A DNA stretch of 7,244 nt from CAZOZP01 sp964584325. GTDB lineage: Bacteria; Bacteroidota; Ignavibacteria; Ignavibacteriales; Melioribacteraceae. Positions 1 through 6,416 of this stretch are shown in pieces. Numbering within the stretch: the first letter of the stretch is position 1; every line of letters begins with the position of its first letter. The notes beneath the pieces are model-generated. The model was given only the letters and a program-made list of their open reading frames with translations. It searched no databases and was not told the origin of the DNA. The stretch lies in assembly GCA_964584325.1 (NCBI GenBank), contig CAZOZP010000100.1, forward strand, positions 1 through 7,244, written 5' to 3'. Both the position numbers and the translations under genes were made by a program.

Positions 1-8
1 GTTAGGCG

Positions 9-40
9 ATTTGTCATTACTTTCTTCCTCAATGACAAAT
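9..40. repeat. 10-bp inverted repeat with 12-nt pyrimidine-rich loop
   Basis: The arms ATTTGTCATT (9-18) and AATGACAAAT (31-40) are perfect reverse complements, with a 12-nt loop that is almost all C and T on the plus strand. Neither side is followed by a T-run, so it does not look like an intrinsic terminator. It lies at the window edge about 210 bp upstream of the malic enzyme. It could be the end of a small dispersed repeat, a protein-binding site or an RNA hairpin belonging to an upstream gene outside the window. The pairing is seen directly. Any role is unknown. Confidence 0.5.
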
Positions 41-74
41 TTGGGTTAAATGATTTTGGCATCAAATAATAAAT

Positions 75-93
75 TCATAATTAATTATTATGA
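75..93. promoter_or_regulatory. AT-rich dyad next to candidate promoter (possible operator)
   Basis: TCATAAT (75-81) and ATTATGA (87-93) form 7-bp arms around a 5-nt spacer, a geometry typical of dimeric regulator sites. The dyad ends immediately before the candidate -35 box at 94-99, which is where an activator would sit. The region is very AT-rich, so chance symmetry is a real alternative, and I do not recognise the motif as a named regulator's site. Confidence 0.25.
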
Positions 94-122
94 TTTACTG
101 TATATTTATTCCGATATAGAAT
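94..122 (+). promoter_or_regulatory. Candidate sigma70-type promoter for the malic enzyme
   Basis: TTTACT (94-99, 4/6 match to TTGACA) and TAGAAT (117-122, 5/6 match to TATAAT) are separated by exactly 17 nt. Transcription would start near 129, leaving an untranslated leader of about 120 nt that is AT-rich and has no evident structured RNA. In such AT-rich DNA, matches of this quality arise by chance, and a Bacteroidota-type sigma factor might use different boxes. I saw no clear TAnnTTTG box in this leader. Confidence 0.3.
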
Positions 123-248
123 AATATATGCATAGTTTATACATTTAAAGAAAATATTATCAAATTCTTTGATTATTTTTTGTTATTTTTCGATGTTTTT
201 TTTCTAATTGAATTTAATGACTCATAAACGGAACCAAAGGAGAATTGT

Positions 249-1436
249 ATGAACTTTTCTGAAAAATCAATAAGCCTTCACAGAGAATTGGCGGGGAAAT
301 GGGAAATGAGATCAAAAGTTCCGCTTAATGACCGGAATGATTTATCTCTGGCTTACACTCCCGGTGTTGCCGCTGTTTGCCAGCTTATTGCCGAAAATAA
401 ATCTGAAGCTTATAATCTTACAATGAAAGCAAATTCAGTGGCAATAGTTTCCGACGGAACTGCGGTTCTCGGTCTTGGAGATATCGGACCTGAAGCGGGA
501 CTGCCGGTGATGGAAGGAAAAGCTATACTGTTTAAGGAATTTGCAAACATTGACGGAGTACCGATTGTATTGGCTTCAAAAGAAAAAGAAGATATTATAA
601 ATGCGGTAAAAATGATAGCTCCTACCTTCGGAGGAATTAATTTAGAAGACATAGCCGCACCAAAAGCTTTTGAAATTGAAAATGCTCTTCAGGATATCGG
701 AATTCCGGTTTTTCACGACGACCAGCACGGTACGGCTATTGTACTTCTTGCCGCGTTAATTAATGCATGCAAGGTAACCGGTAAAAACATTGAAGATCTT
801 ACAGTTGTAATCAACGGAGCAGGCGCAGCTGGTATTGCAATTGCAAAGCTGCTGAGATGCGTAGGACATCATCCGGATAAATGCACACCTGTTAAAGATA
901 TTTACATCTGCGATACTCAGGGAATTGTATCTCCTGACAGAACAGACCTTAATCCATTTAAAGTTGAAATGCTCAAATACTCAAATATGCGAGGCATTTC
1001 AGGAAGCTTCAGAGATGCTCTGAAAGGTGCGGATGTATTCATAGGAGTATCAAAGGGCAATTTGCTCACTAGTGAAGATATAAGAACTATGGCAAAAGAT
1101 CCGATAATTTTTGCAATGGCAAATCCGATTCCGGAAATTATGCCTGATGATGCTTATGCCGCCGGCGCTGCTGTGGTTGGAACGGGACGAAGCGACTTTC
1201 CTAACCAGGTTAATAATGTATTGGCATTCCCTGGAATATTCAGAGGAGCAATAGATGCAGGCGCCGTAAGAATTACTGAAGGAATGAAAATTAAAGCGGC
1301 ATTTGCGATTGCCGGAATGATTGAGAATCCGAATTCGATGAATATTCTTCCTGATGCTCTTAACAAAGAAACGGCTAAAGTTGTTGCAGAAGCTGTAAGG
1401 CTGGAAGCTCTTGCTGAAGGCGTTATCAGAAAATAA
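249..1436 (+). CDS. Malic enzyme, short single-domain type (malate to pyruvate + CO2)
   Basis: Oxidative decarboxylation of malate to pyruvate with reduction of NAD(P), a cytosolic anaplerotic/gluconeogenic step. The 395-residue length matches the short bacterial form without the phosphotransacetylase-like C-terminal domain of MaeB. Visible landmarks: AYTPGV with the catalytic-type Tyr at 36; EGKAILFK with the active-site Lys near 91; metal-site acids in LEDIAAP (E133, D134) and FHDDQHGTA (D157/D158); the nucleotide-binding glycines GAGAAG at 190-195; FAMANPIPE (288-296); NNVLAFPGIFRG (322-333). The start is ATG with a strong AAAGGAG at 236-242, 6 nt upstream. An Asp (222) follows the second Rossmann strand, which would lean towards NAD, but cofactor choice cannot be settled by eye, so no maeA/maeB symbol is given. 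The gene stands alone and is closed by the hairpin at 1455-1490. Confidence 0.95.
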   Translation: MNFSEKSISLHRELAGKWEMRSKVPLNDRNDLSLAYTPGVAAVCQLIAENKSEAYNLTMKANSVAIVSDGTAVLGLGDIGPEAGLPVMEGKAILFKEFANIDGVPIVLASKEKEDIINAVKMIAPTFGGINLEDIAAPKAFEIENALQDIGIPVFHDDQHGTAIVLLAALINACKVTGKNIEDLTVVINGAGAAGIAIAKLLRCVGHHPDKCTPVKDIYICDTQGIVSPDRTDLNPFKVEMLKYSNMRGISGSFRDALKGADVFIGVSKGNLLTSEDIRTMAKDPIIFAMANPIPEIMPDDAYAAGAAVVGTGRSDFPNQVNNVLAFPGIFRGAIDAGAVRITEGMKIKAAFAIAGMIENPNSMNILPDALNKETAKVVAEAVRLEALAEGVIRK

Positions 1437-1454
1437 TCTGAATTTATAAAACCA

Positions 1455-1490
1455 AAAGGCTTTGCATTAAAAGCAGAGCCTTTGTTTTGT
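1455..1490. terminator. Bidirectional rho-independent terminator shared by malic enzyme and murI
   Basis: Arms 1455-1465 (AAAGGCTTTGC) and 1473-1483 (GCAGAGCCTTT) form an 11-bp stem with one G-T wobble and a 7-nt loop. On the plus strand it is followed by GTTTTGT, and it lies 19 nt after the malic-enzyme stop. Read on the minus strand the same stem is followed by TGGTTTTAT, so it can also end the murI operon. The murI stop codon (1467-1469) falls inside the loop and the last few murI codons form one arm. Confidence 0.8.
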
Positions 1491-2306
1491 AAGCTCGTCA
1501 AGATCTACTTTTATCAGAGTTTCAATTTCACTTCCAAGAAAAATTTCAGCTATACTTTTGAATTTAGAAGGTAAATCGCTTACGAAAAAATCTCTGCGAC
1601 CGGCTTCTTTTTCATTGCTTAAAAGATTATTTTCCTGAAGAAGGTCTTTCACAAGAAGCGATGCTGCTTCACCTGAATCAATCAGTTGAACGGAATTGCC
1701 TACAACCTGCCTGATTACATTAATAAGAACCGGGTAATGTGTGCATCCCAATATTAAAGTATCTATATTAAGTTTTTCAAAATAGCCTAAATACTCTTCG
1801 GCTATCAGATAGGTAGCTTTGTGTTCAGTCCAGCCCTCTTCAGCAAGGGGTACAAAAAGCGGACAAGCTTTTTCAAATATCTCTAATTCCGGATCAAGCT
1901 GCTTTAGTTTCAAAGAATATGCTTTATTGTTTATTGTAGCATTAGTTCCGATTACGCCTATTCGCTTATTCCTGCTTGCTTTTATAGCCGCCGATGCACC
2001 GGGTTCTATCATTCCCATTACCGGAATTCTGAATTTTTGCTGTAAAACATCCAATGCAATTGCTGATGCGGTATTACACGCAACTACTATAAGTTTTACT
2101 CCTTTATTCAGAAGAAATCCGGAATCCTGAATTGCATATTCAATTACAGTTTCATTAGATTTTGATCCGTAAGGAACTCTGGCAGTATCTCCGAAATATA
2201 CCATAGATTCCTGAGGAAGAAAGGCAGATAATTTTTTCAGGACAGTCAGTCCGCCAATACCTGAATCGAATACGCCAATGGGACTGATGTTCTCCGCATT
2301 TTTCAA
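1467..2306 (-). CDS. murI: Glutamate racemase
   Basis: Interconverts L- and D-glutamate without a cofactor and supplies D-Glu to MurD for peptidoglycan; cytosolic. The 279 residues are normal for the family. Both catalytic cysteines are present in their signatures: ACNTAS (Cys77) and LGCTHYP (Cys188, followed by His190). The N-terminal GVFDSGIGGLTV (Asp14) and YFGDTARVPYGSK (37-49) motifs are intact, as is the IDSGEAA segment near 209-215. The start is read as TTG (2304-2306), because TAGGAG sits 7 nt upstream and the protein then begins at the usual distance before FDSGIGG; no ATG lies between the TTG and that motif. It is the last gene of the operon, 10 nt after glnD, and its SD includes the glnD stop codon, which suggests translational coupling. 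The 3' end is embedded in the shared terminator hairpin. Confidence 0.95.
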   Translation of the reverse strand: MKNAENISPIGVFDSGIGGLTVLKKLSAFLPQESMVYFGDTARVPYGSKSNETVIEYAIQDSGFLLNKGVKLIVVACNTASAIALDVLQQKFRIPVMGMIEPGASAAIKASRNKRIGVIGTNATINNKAYSLKLKQLDPELEIFEKACPLFVPLAEEGWTEHKATYLIAEEYLGYFEKLNIDTLILGCTHYPVLINVIRQVVGNSVQLIDSGEAASLLVKDLLQENNLLSNEKEAGRRDFFVSDLPSKFKSIAEIFLGSEIETLIKVDLDELTKQRLCF

Positions 2307-2313
2307 TTCTTGT

Positions 2314-2319
2314 CTCCTA
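2314..2319 (-). promoter_or_regulatory. murI ribosome binding site overlapping the glnD stop codon
   Basis: On the minus strand TAGGAG lies 7 nt before the TTG start of murI, and its TAG (2317-2319) is the glnD termination codon. This site is the main support for the non-ATG murI start. A ribosome finishing glnD would stop directly on the murI SD. Confidence 0.65.
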
Positions 2320-4875
2320 CAATAATTCCTTTATTGCTTTAGTAATTTCAATTTTAATCAAATCCATGTCATGGGAAAGAACTTTATTTCCGTTTCTGTC
2401 GAGTATGTAGAAAGCATCCACAACATCATCACCTCGTGTTGCAATTTTTGCAAAATATATGGATAACCCCAATTCATTCATTTTATGAGTAATAGTGTAA
2501 AGAAGCCCCAGCCTGTCAGGAGAAAATACATCAATAATTGTAAACTTTTCGTGATCTTCAAAATTTATTTTAATTTTTCCTTTTCTCTTGAAGAACCGGC
2601 TCTCCAACCTCCACCACTTTGATTTCATATTAGAGAATTCCTGATTAATCTGCATCAGGTTTTCAATCGATTTCCGCAAGTCAGCTTCAATTTTCTCGTA
2701 TCTTGCAGGGTCAACAAGTGTATGTGTCCGGAAATCTGTAACATTAAAACTATCAATCACCACTCCGTCTTTCCGCGTAAAAATCTTTGCATCATGAATA
2801 TTCAAATCGTTAATTGACAAAGTTCCGCACAGCCTTGAAAGCAGAGATTCCGAATCGTATGTAATAACAGTAATATTAGTAAAACCGTTTTCTTCTTTGA
2901 AGAAAACGGATATGTCAGAGCCCTTTTCAATTTCTTCAAGATGAGATAGTATTTCATCCTGTGAGAATGATTGAATATAACCTAAATCGTTAATTGATTC
3001 CAGGTGGTTCTTAAGGTCTTCGTCATCAGAATAAGCTTGCTCCATTACCTGCTTAGATTCTTCTATAAGAAATTCTTCGCCTGATCGTTTTTCAATAAGC
3101 ATTGACTTAGTCTTATAATAAAGCTCACTTAAAAGCTGACTCTTCCACTGAGTCCAGACAACCGGATTTACCGCCGACAAATCAGCATAAGTCATCAGAT
3201 AAAGAATATCAAGAAGTTCGTGTGAAGGAAACACCTCCGCAAAGGCATTCAGTGTAGATGCATCGCTTAGATTTCTTCTGAAAGCAACTTTTTCCATTGT
3301 AAGATGATGCTTAACTATAAACTTCACCTTTGTTATTTCTTCATCAGAATAACCGAGTCTGGTCATAACTGTTTCTGCTATTTCCGCTCCGAGTATCTCG
3401 TGTCCGGAAACACTTATCGGTTTTGCTATATCGTGCATCAGAACGCTCATATAAAGAAGATCTTTTTCCTCTAACTCGCCGAACAGCAATCCTAATTTTG
3501 ATTCATCACCGTTTAGTTTCTCAAGATTCTTAATTGCGATAAGTGTATGTTCATCTGCAGTATAACAATGATAAACTCCCGGCTGGAAAAATCCGACCAT
3601 ATCTTTGAATTCAGGAATAAAAAGTCCAAGAACCTGAAGTTCATTCATTGCAAACAGAGTTCTTGCAACACATTTTTCAAGTTTCAGGATTTCCCTGAAA
3701 AAAACGGATGATTCACTCTCGGGGAGCATTTCATCTTTTTGGTCTTCAGTCATAAGGAGAATAACTGATCGCAATGGTTCGCTGAACCTTGCATCATATT
3801 TCCCGCGGTAGTAGAATGCGCGCATTATATCAGAAATCGAAAGAGGTTTATCCGAACTATGAGAAATTATATCTCCTTTCAGAATAAAATCCTCATCCAG
3901 CTTTATTCCCATTTCATCAGCAATCGGTCTGGTTATCTGCTCGTAATACTTCTTAACCATTGAACGGTAAAATCTGGAAATATTGCCGGAGGCTTCAAAA
4001 TAATCGTGCATAAATGAACTCCATGCATCTCCGCCATATTCAAGTAAATGCGCAATTTTATCCTGAAACAGAAATTCAAGTCTGTCATTTTTTCTTTTTG
4101 AGAGTAAATGAAGATTATTCCTGGCAGCCTGAAGAATCTTAAAACTTTGTAAAACTCTCTTTGCTTCTCTTTTAGAAATAATATTCTGATTGCTGATATA
4201 TTCAAGAAAGCATTCTGTTTGTGTATTCTCCCTCTGGTCGGTAAGCATCACATTATTTATTACGCAGTAAATCCATTCAGCGGCATGTAAATCCCTTAAT
4301 CCGCCATTGGAGTACTTTATGTTTGGTTCAAGAACCTTGGGCGACCTTCCGTATTTTTCGTGTCTCAGCTTATTATCTTCAAAATATACATTAAAAAGCC
4401 TGTCTCTGTTCTTTTTATCCAAAGAGGCTTTTACTTTTTCCACCCATTCATCATAGATTTTTTTATCACCTAAAAGAAACCTTGTTTCAAAAAACTGCGT
4501 ATATGCCTGAATATCATCCTTAAGGAATTTCTTAATATCAGAGTATTCCCGAACTGTGTGCGAAGCTTCAATCCCGCAATCCCACAGAAGAGTTATACAG
4601 TTTTGAATTTTCTTGTTCAAGCCCTGTGTAATCTTAGGAGCAATAAGCATCAGATCAATATCAGAAAAAGGCGAAAGCTCTCTGCGGCTGAAACTTCCGG
4701 TTGAAGCCACTACAATTTCAATGTTTTCATCTCTGAGAATTCTTACAATATACTCTTCAACCAGAAGACTGAATTTGATAGAAAAAGCCAGAGAGTCGCG
4801 TTGAAGCTCGAGGCTGTCAAAAATTCTTTCTGATTCTTCCTTAAATTCCCGTTTTATTTTAAGTCTTTCTTCCAT
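2317..4875 (-). CDS. glnD: [Protein-PII] uridylyltransferase / uridylyl-removing enzyme
   Basis: Bifunctional nitrogen sensor: it adds UMP to PII when glutamine is low and removes it when glutamine is high. All four expected parts are visible in 852 residues (E. coli GlnD is about 890). Nucleotidyltransferase: GSFSRREL then SDIDLMLI with metal Asp72 and Asp74, and GGLRDLH with Asp195. HD hydrolase: YTADEHTL (His443), MHDIAKP (His481, Asp482), VKHHLTM (His523/524) and YADLSAVNP (Asp565). Two ACT domains follow at about 665-740 and 778-850; these bind glutamine in characterised GlnD. Oddities: Ser63 stands where many GlnD have Gly in the GxxGRxEL loop, and the loop after HDIAK reads PISVSGH rather than the usual Gly-rich GRGGDH. 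The ATG is 11 nt after the lyase stop with only a poor SD (GAACGGG), so coupling to the upstream gene is likely. No PII or Amt gene is in the window. Confidence 0.92.
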   Translation of the reverse strand: MEERLKIKREFKEESERIFDSLELQRDSLAFSIKFSLLVEEYIVRILRDENIEIVVASTGSFSRRELSPFSDIDLMLIAPKITQGLNKKIQNCITLLWDCGIEASHTVREYSDIKKFLKDDIQAYTQFFETRFLLGDKKIYDEWVEKVKASLDKKNRDRLFNVYFEDNKLRHEKYGRSPKVLEPNIKYSNGGLRDLHAAEWIYCVINNVMLTDQRENTQTECFLEYISNQNIISKREAKRVLQSFKILQAARNNLHLLSKRKNDRLEFLFQDKIAHLLEYGGDAWSSFMHDYFEASGNISRFYRSMVKKYYEQITRPIADEMGIKLDEDFILKGDIISHSSDKPLSISDIMRAFYYRGKYDARFSEPLRSVILLMTEDQKDEMLPESESSVFFREILKLEKCVARTLFAMNELQVLGLFIPEFKDMVGFFQPGVYHCYTADEHTLIAIKNLEKLNGDESKLGLLFGELEEKDLLYMSVLMHDIAKPISVSGHEILGAEIAETVMTRLGYSDEEITKVKFIVKHHLTMEKVAFRRNLSDASTLNAFAEVFPSHELLDILYLMTYADLSAVNPVVWTQWKSQLLSELYYKTKSMLIEKRSGEEFLIEESKQVMEQAYSDDEDLKNHLESINDLGYIQSFSQDEILSHLEEIEKGSDISVFFKEENGFTNITVITYDSESLLSRLCGTLSINDLNIHDAKIFTRKDGVVIDSFNVTDFRTHTLVDPARYEKIEADLRKSIENLMQINQEFSNMKSKWWRLESRFFKRKGKIKINFEDHEKFTIIDVFSPDRLGLLYTITHKMNELGLSIYFAKIATRGDDVVDAFYILDRNGNKVLSHDMDLIKIEITKAIKELL

Positions 4876-4886
4876 ATACCCGTTCT

Positions 4887-6278
4887 TTATAGTAATTCGA
4901 ATTTTGCTTGGAAAAACCTAAGATACTTAGGCTCAAAAACCATTCTTAATCCTTTAATCTTTTTCCTTTCCTCATAAACCGCAGCAACAGATTCCACAGT
5001 AACATCAATATGAGCCTGTGTATAAACCCTGCGAGGGAAAGTCATTCGTACAAGTTCCAACTCAGGATAATTATGATCCCCCGTTTGCTTATTTCTACCG
5101 GAAGATACTATTCCCCGTTCCATTGTTCTTACACCTGAATCAATATAAATTGCATTTGCAAGACTCTGGGCCGGAAATTTATCCTGACTTACATGCGGAA
5201 GGAATTTCTTTGCATCAATAAAAACAGCATGACCTCCTATAGGAAGAACAATCGGAATACCGAATTCAATCAGCCTTTTGCCGCAGTATTCCACTTGTCC
5301 TATTCGTGCCCTTATTGTATCATAATCCACCATTTCTTCAATTCCTCTAGCCATAGCTTCCATATCCCTGCCTGCAAGTCCTCCGTATGTATGAAGTCCT
5401 TCATACACAACCACGAGATTTGAAGCTTCTTCATATACTTTTTTATCCTTAGTTGCCAGAAATCCGCCGATATTAACCATCAGATCTTTCTTTGCGCTTA
5501 CCCAGATTCCGTCGAAATACGAGCACATTTCTTTAAGTATCCCGCTGATACTCCAATCGGCATATTCCGGTTCGCGGTTTTTAATGAAGTACGCATTTTC
5601 AGTTGCTCTTGTAGCATCGAACCACATAGGGATGCCGTATTTAAGGCAAAGCGTATTTACGTCTCTTATGTTCTGCATCGAAACCGGCTGTCCGCCCGCC
5701 ATATTCACCGGAGCCGCAAATGAAACATATGGAATATTCTCCGGACCCGTTTTCATAATAAGTGATTCAAGTTTATCAATATCAATATTTCCCTTAAAAG
5801 GATAAGTGCTTTCAGGTATGTGCGCTTCCTTTATAATTACATCTTCAAACCTGCCTCCTGCAAGTTCCTGATGGAGTCTTGTAGTAGTGAAATACATATT
5901 TCCCGGAATAACATCGCCGGGCTTAATGAGAATTTTTGAAATTAAATGCTCTGCGGCTCTTCCCTGGTGTGTAGGAACAAAATAAGGGAATCCGTAATAT
6001 TTATGAACATTATCTGCAAGACGGTAAAAATTACGGCTCCCGGCGTAAGCTTCATCGCCAACCATCATTCCTGCCCACTGATTATCACTCATTGCATTTG
6101 TACCGCTGTCGGTAAGCAAATCTATGTAAACATCTTCAGACCTAAGGAGAAATGTATTGTAACCGGCATCTGCCGCTGCTTTCTCCCTGAATCCCCTATC
6201 GGTCATTTTAATAGGTTCAACAACCTTAATCTTAAAAGGCTCTGCCCAGCTTCGTTTAATTTCTTTTTTCTTAGACAT
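4887..6278 (-). CDS. tpl: Tyrosine phenol-lyase (beta-tyrosinase); tryptophanase-family PLP enzyme
   Basis: PLP-dependent beta-elimination of an aromatic amino acid: L-tyrosine to phenol, pyruvate and ammonia if TPL, or tryptophan to indole if tryptophanase. It is a cytosolic tetramer in characterised members. The 463 residues align by eye with Citrobacter TPL (456, recalled) at a constant +7 offset. Catalytic residues: PLP Lys264 in SAKKD, Tyr78 in DEAYAG, Arg107 in THQGR, Asp221 and Arg224 in DATR, Tyr298 in TYGG, Arg411; potassium-site Glu76 and Asn269. Substrate-side positions are TPL-like: Thr131 in YFTTTR (Asp in TnaA), Met386 and Arg388 in TMERG (TnaA has VEIG), and Phe455-Phe456 in LRFFQAKF (TnaA has His at the first). 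An ATG start is supported by TAAGGTG (6283-6289), 4 nt upstream. First gene of the operon with glnD and murI. Family certain; TPL over TnaA likely but unproven. Confidence 0.85.
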   Translation of the reverse strand: MSKKKEIKRSWAEPFKIKVVEPIKMTDRGFREKAAADAGYNTFLLRSEDVYIDLLTDSGTNAMSDNQWAGMMVGDEAYAGSRNFYRLADNVHKYYGFPYFVPTHQGRAAEHLISKILIKPGDVIPGNMYFTTTRLHQELAGGRFEDVIIKEAHIPESTYPFKGNIDIDKLESLIMKTGPENIPYVSFAAPVNMAGGQPVSMQNIRDVNTLCLKYGIPMWFDATRATENAYFIKNREPEYADWSISGILKEMCSYFDGIWVSAKKDLMVNIGGFLATKDKKVYEEASNLVVVYEGLHTYGGLAGRDMEAMARGIEEMVDYDTIRARIGQVEYCGKRLIEFGIPIVLPIGGHAVFIDAKKFLPHVSQDKFPAQSLANAIYIDSGVRTMERGIVSSGRNKQTGDHNYPELELVRMTFPRRVYTQAHIDVTVESVAAVYEERKKIKGLRMVFEPKYLRFFQAKFELL

Positions 6279-6318
6279 TTTGCACCTTATGATTTAAGTT
6301 TTCCGATAAAGTTATTAT

Positions 6319-6338
6319 TTATTAAAAATTTTTAATAA
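6319..6338. promoter_or_regulatory. Perfect 20-bp palindrome, A-tract/T-tract core (candidate operator)
   Basis: TTATTAAAAA (6319-6328) is followed directly by its exact reverse complement (6329-6338), with no spacer. The A5T5 core would bend the helix. It lies in the lyase leader, directly downstream (minus strand) of the candidate -10 TATAAC, so it would cover the transcription start and could serve as a repressor site. The surrounding region is strongly AT-rich, so chance is not excluded. I do not recognise a regulator for it. Confidence 0.4.
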
Positions 6339-6367
6339 GTTATAACCTACAAAATAATCATTAAAAA
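6339..6367 (-). promoter_or_regulatory. Candidate promoter for the tpl-glnD-murI operon
   Basis: On the minus strand TATAAC (6344-6339, 5/6 match to TATAAT) is preceded, 17 nt away, by TTTTTA (6367-6362), a poor -35 with 3/6 matches. Transcription would start near 6332, giving a leader of about 55 nt to the ATG at 6278. The weak -35 would suit an activated or alternative-sigma promoter, but support is thin. Confidence 0.22.
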
Positions 6368-6379
6368 AATCATGATTTT
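6366..6379. promoter_or_regulatory. Perfect 14-bp palindrome between divergent genes (candidate operator)
   Basis: AAAATCATGATTTT at 6366-6379 is a spacerless perfect palindrome. Its centre is 44 bp from the centre of the 20-bp palindrome at 6319-6338, close to four helical turns. It touches the candidate -35 boxes of both divergent promoters. A further pair, TACAAAAT (6348-6355) and ATTTTGTA (6375-6382), overlaps its right half with a 19-nt gap. Low sequence complexity weakens the case. Confidence 0.3.
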
Positions 6380-6406
6380 GTAATTTTATTCAAAAAATTA
6401 TTTAAT
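6378..6406 (+). promoter_or_regulatory. Candidate promoter for the YciO-type gene
   Basis: TTGTAA (6378-6383, 4/6) and TTTAAT (6401-6406, 5/6) are exactly 17 nt apart. The start point would fall near 6413, only about 4 nt before the ATG, so the message would be almost leaderless. The weak GGA at 6409-6411 would then not be transcribed. A promoter further upstream would retain it, so this assignment is tentative. Confidence 0.22.
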
Positions 6407-6416
6407 TCGGAAACAC

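Larger units (their letters stand above)
1467..6278 (-). other. Probable operon tpl-glnD-murI
   Basis: Three same-strand genes are separated by 11 and 10 nt, with no room for a promoter or terminator between them. The only credible terminator follows murI (1455-1490), and the only long upstream gap is the divergent 6279-6416 region. The start regions suggest coupling: glnD has a weak SD just after the lyase stop, and the murI SD contains the glnD stop. The shared theme is amino nitrogen: ammonia release, glutamine sensing and glutamate use. Internal promoters inside coding sequence cannot be excluded. Confidence 0.7.

Noticed and set aside
159..180. ATCAAA-TTC-TTTGAT followed by a T-rich stretch, considered as a terminator or attenuator in the malic-enzyme leader
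   Set aside because: The stem is 6 bp and almost all A-T with a 3-nt loop, too weak to terminate; it looks like chance symmetry in AT-rich DNA.
410..652. Minus-strand open frame inside the malic-enzyme gene, and similar antisense frames within glnD and the lyase
   Set aside because: They lie opposite well-conserved genes, have no recognisable domains and show no sign of being translated; they are shadow frames.
4887..6278. Annotation of the lyase as plain tryptophanase (tnaA)
   Set aside because: The family match is real, but the substrate-side residues and gapless numbering follow tyrosine phenol-lyase, so tnaA is kept only as the alternative.
6347..6373. Tiny 8-codon minus-strand reading frame (MIFLMIIL) ahead of the lyase gene, considered as a TnaC-like leader peptide
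   Set aside because: It has no SD, no Trp or Tyr codons and lies in low-complexity T-rich DNA; it would also lie upstream of the transcription start predicted from TATAAC.
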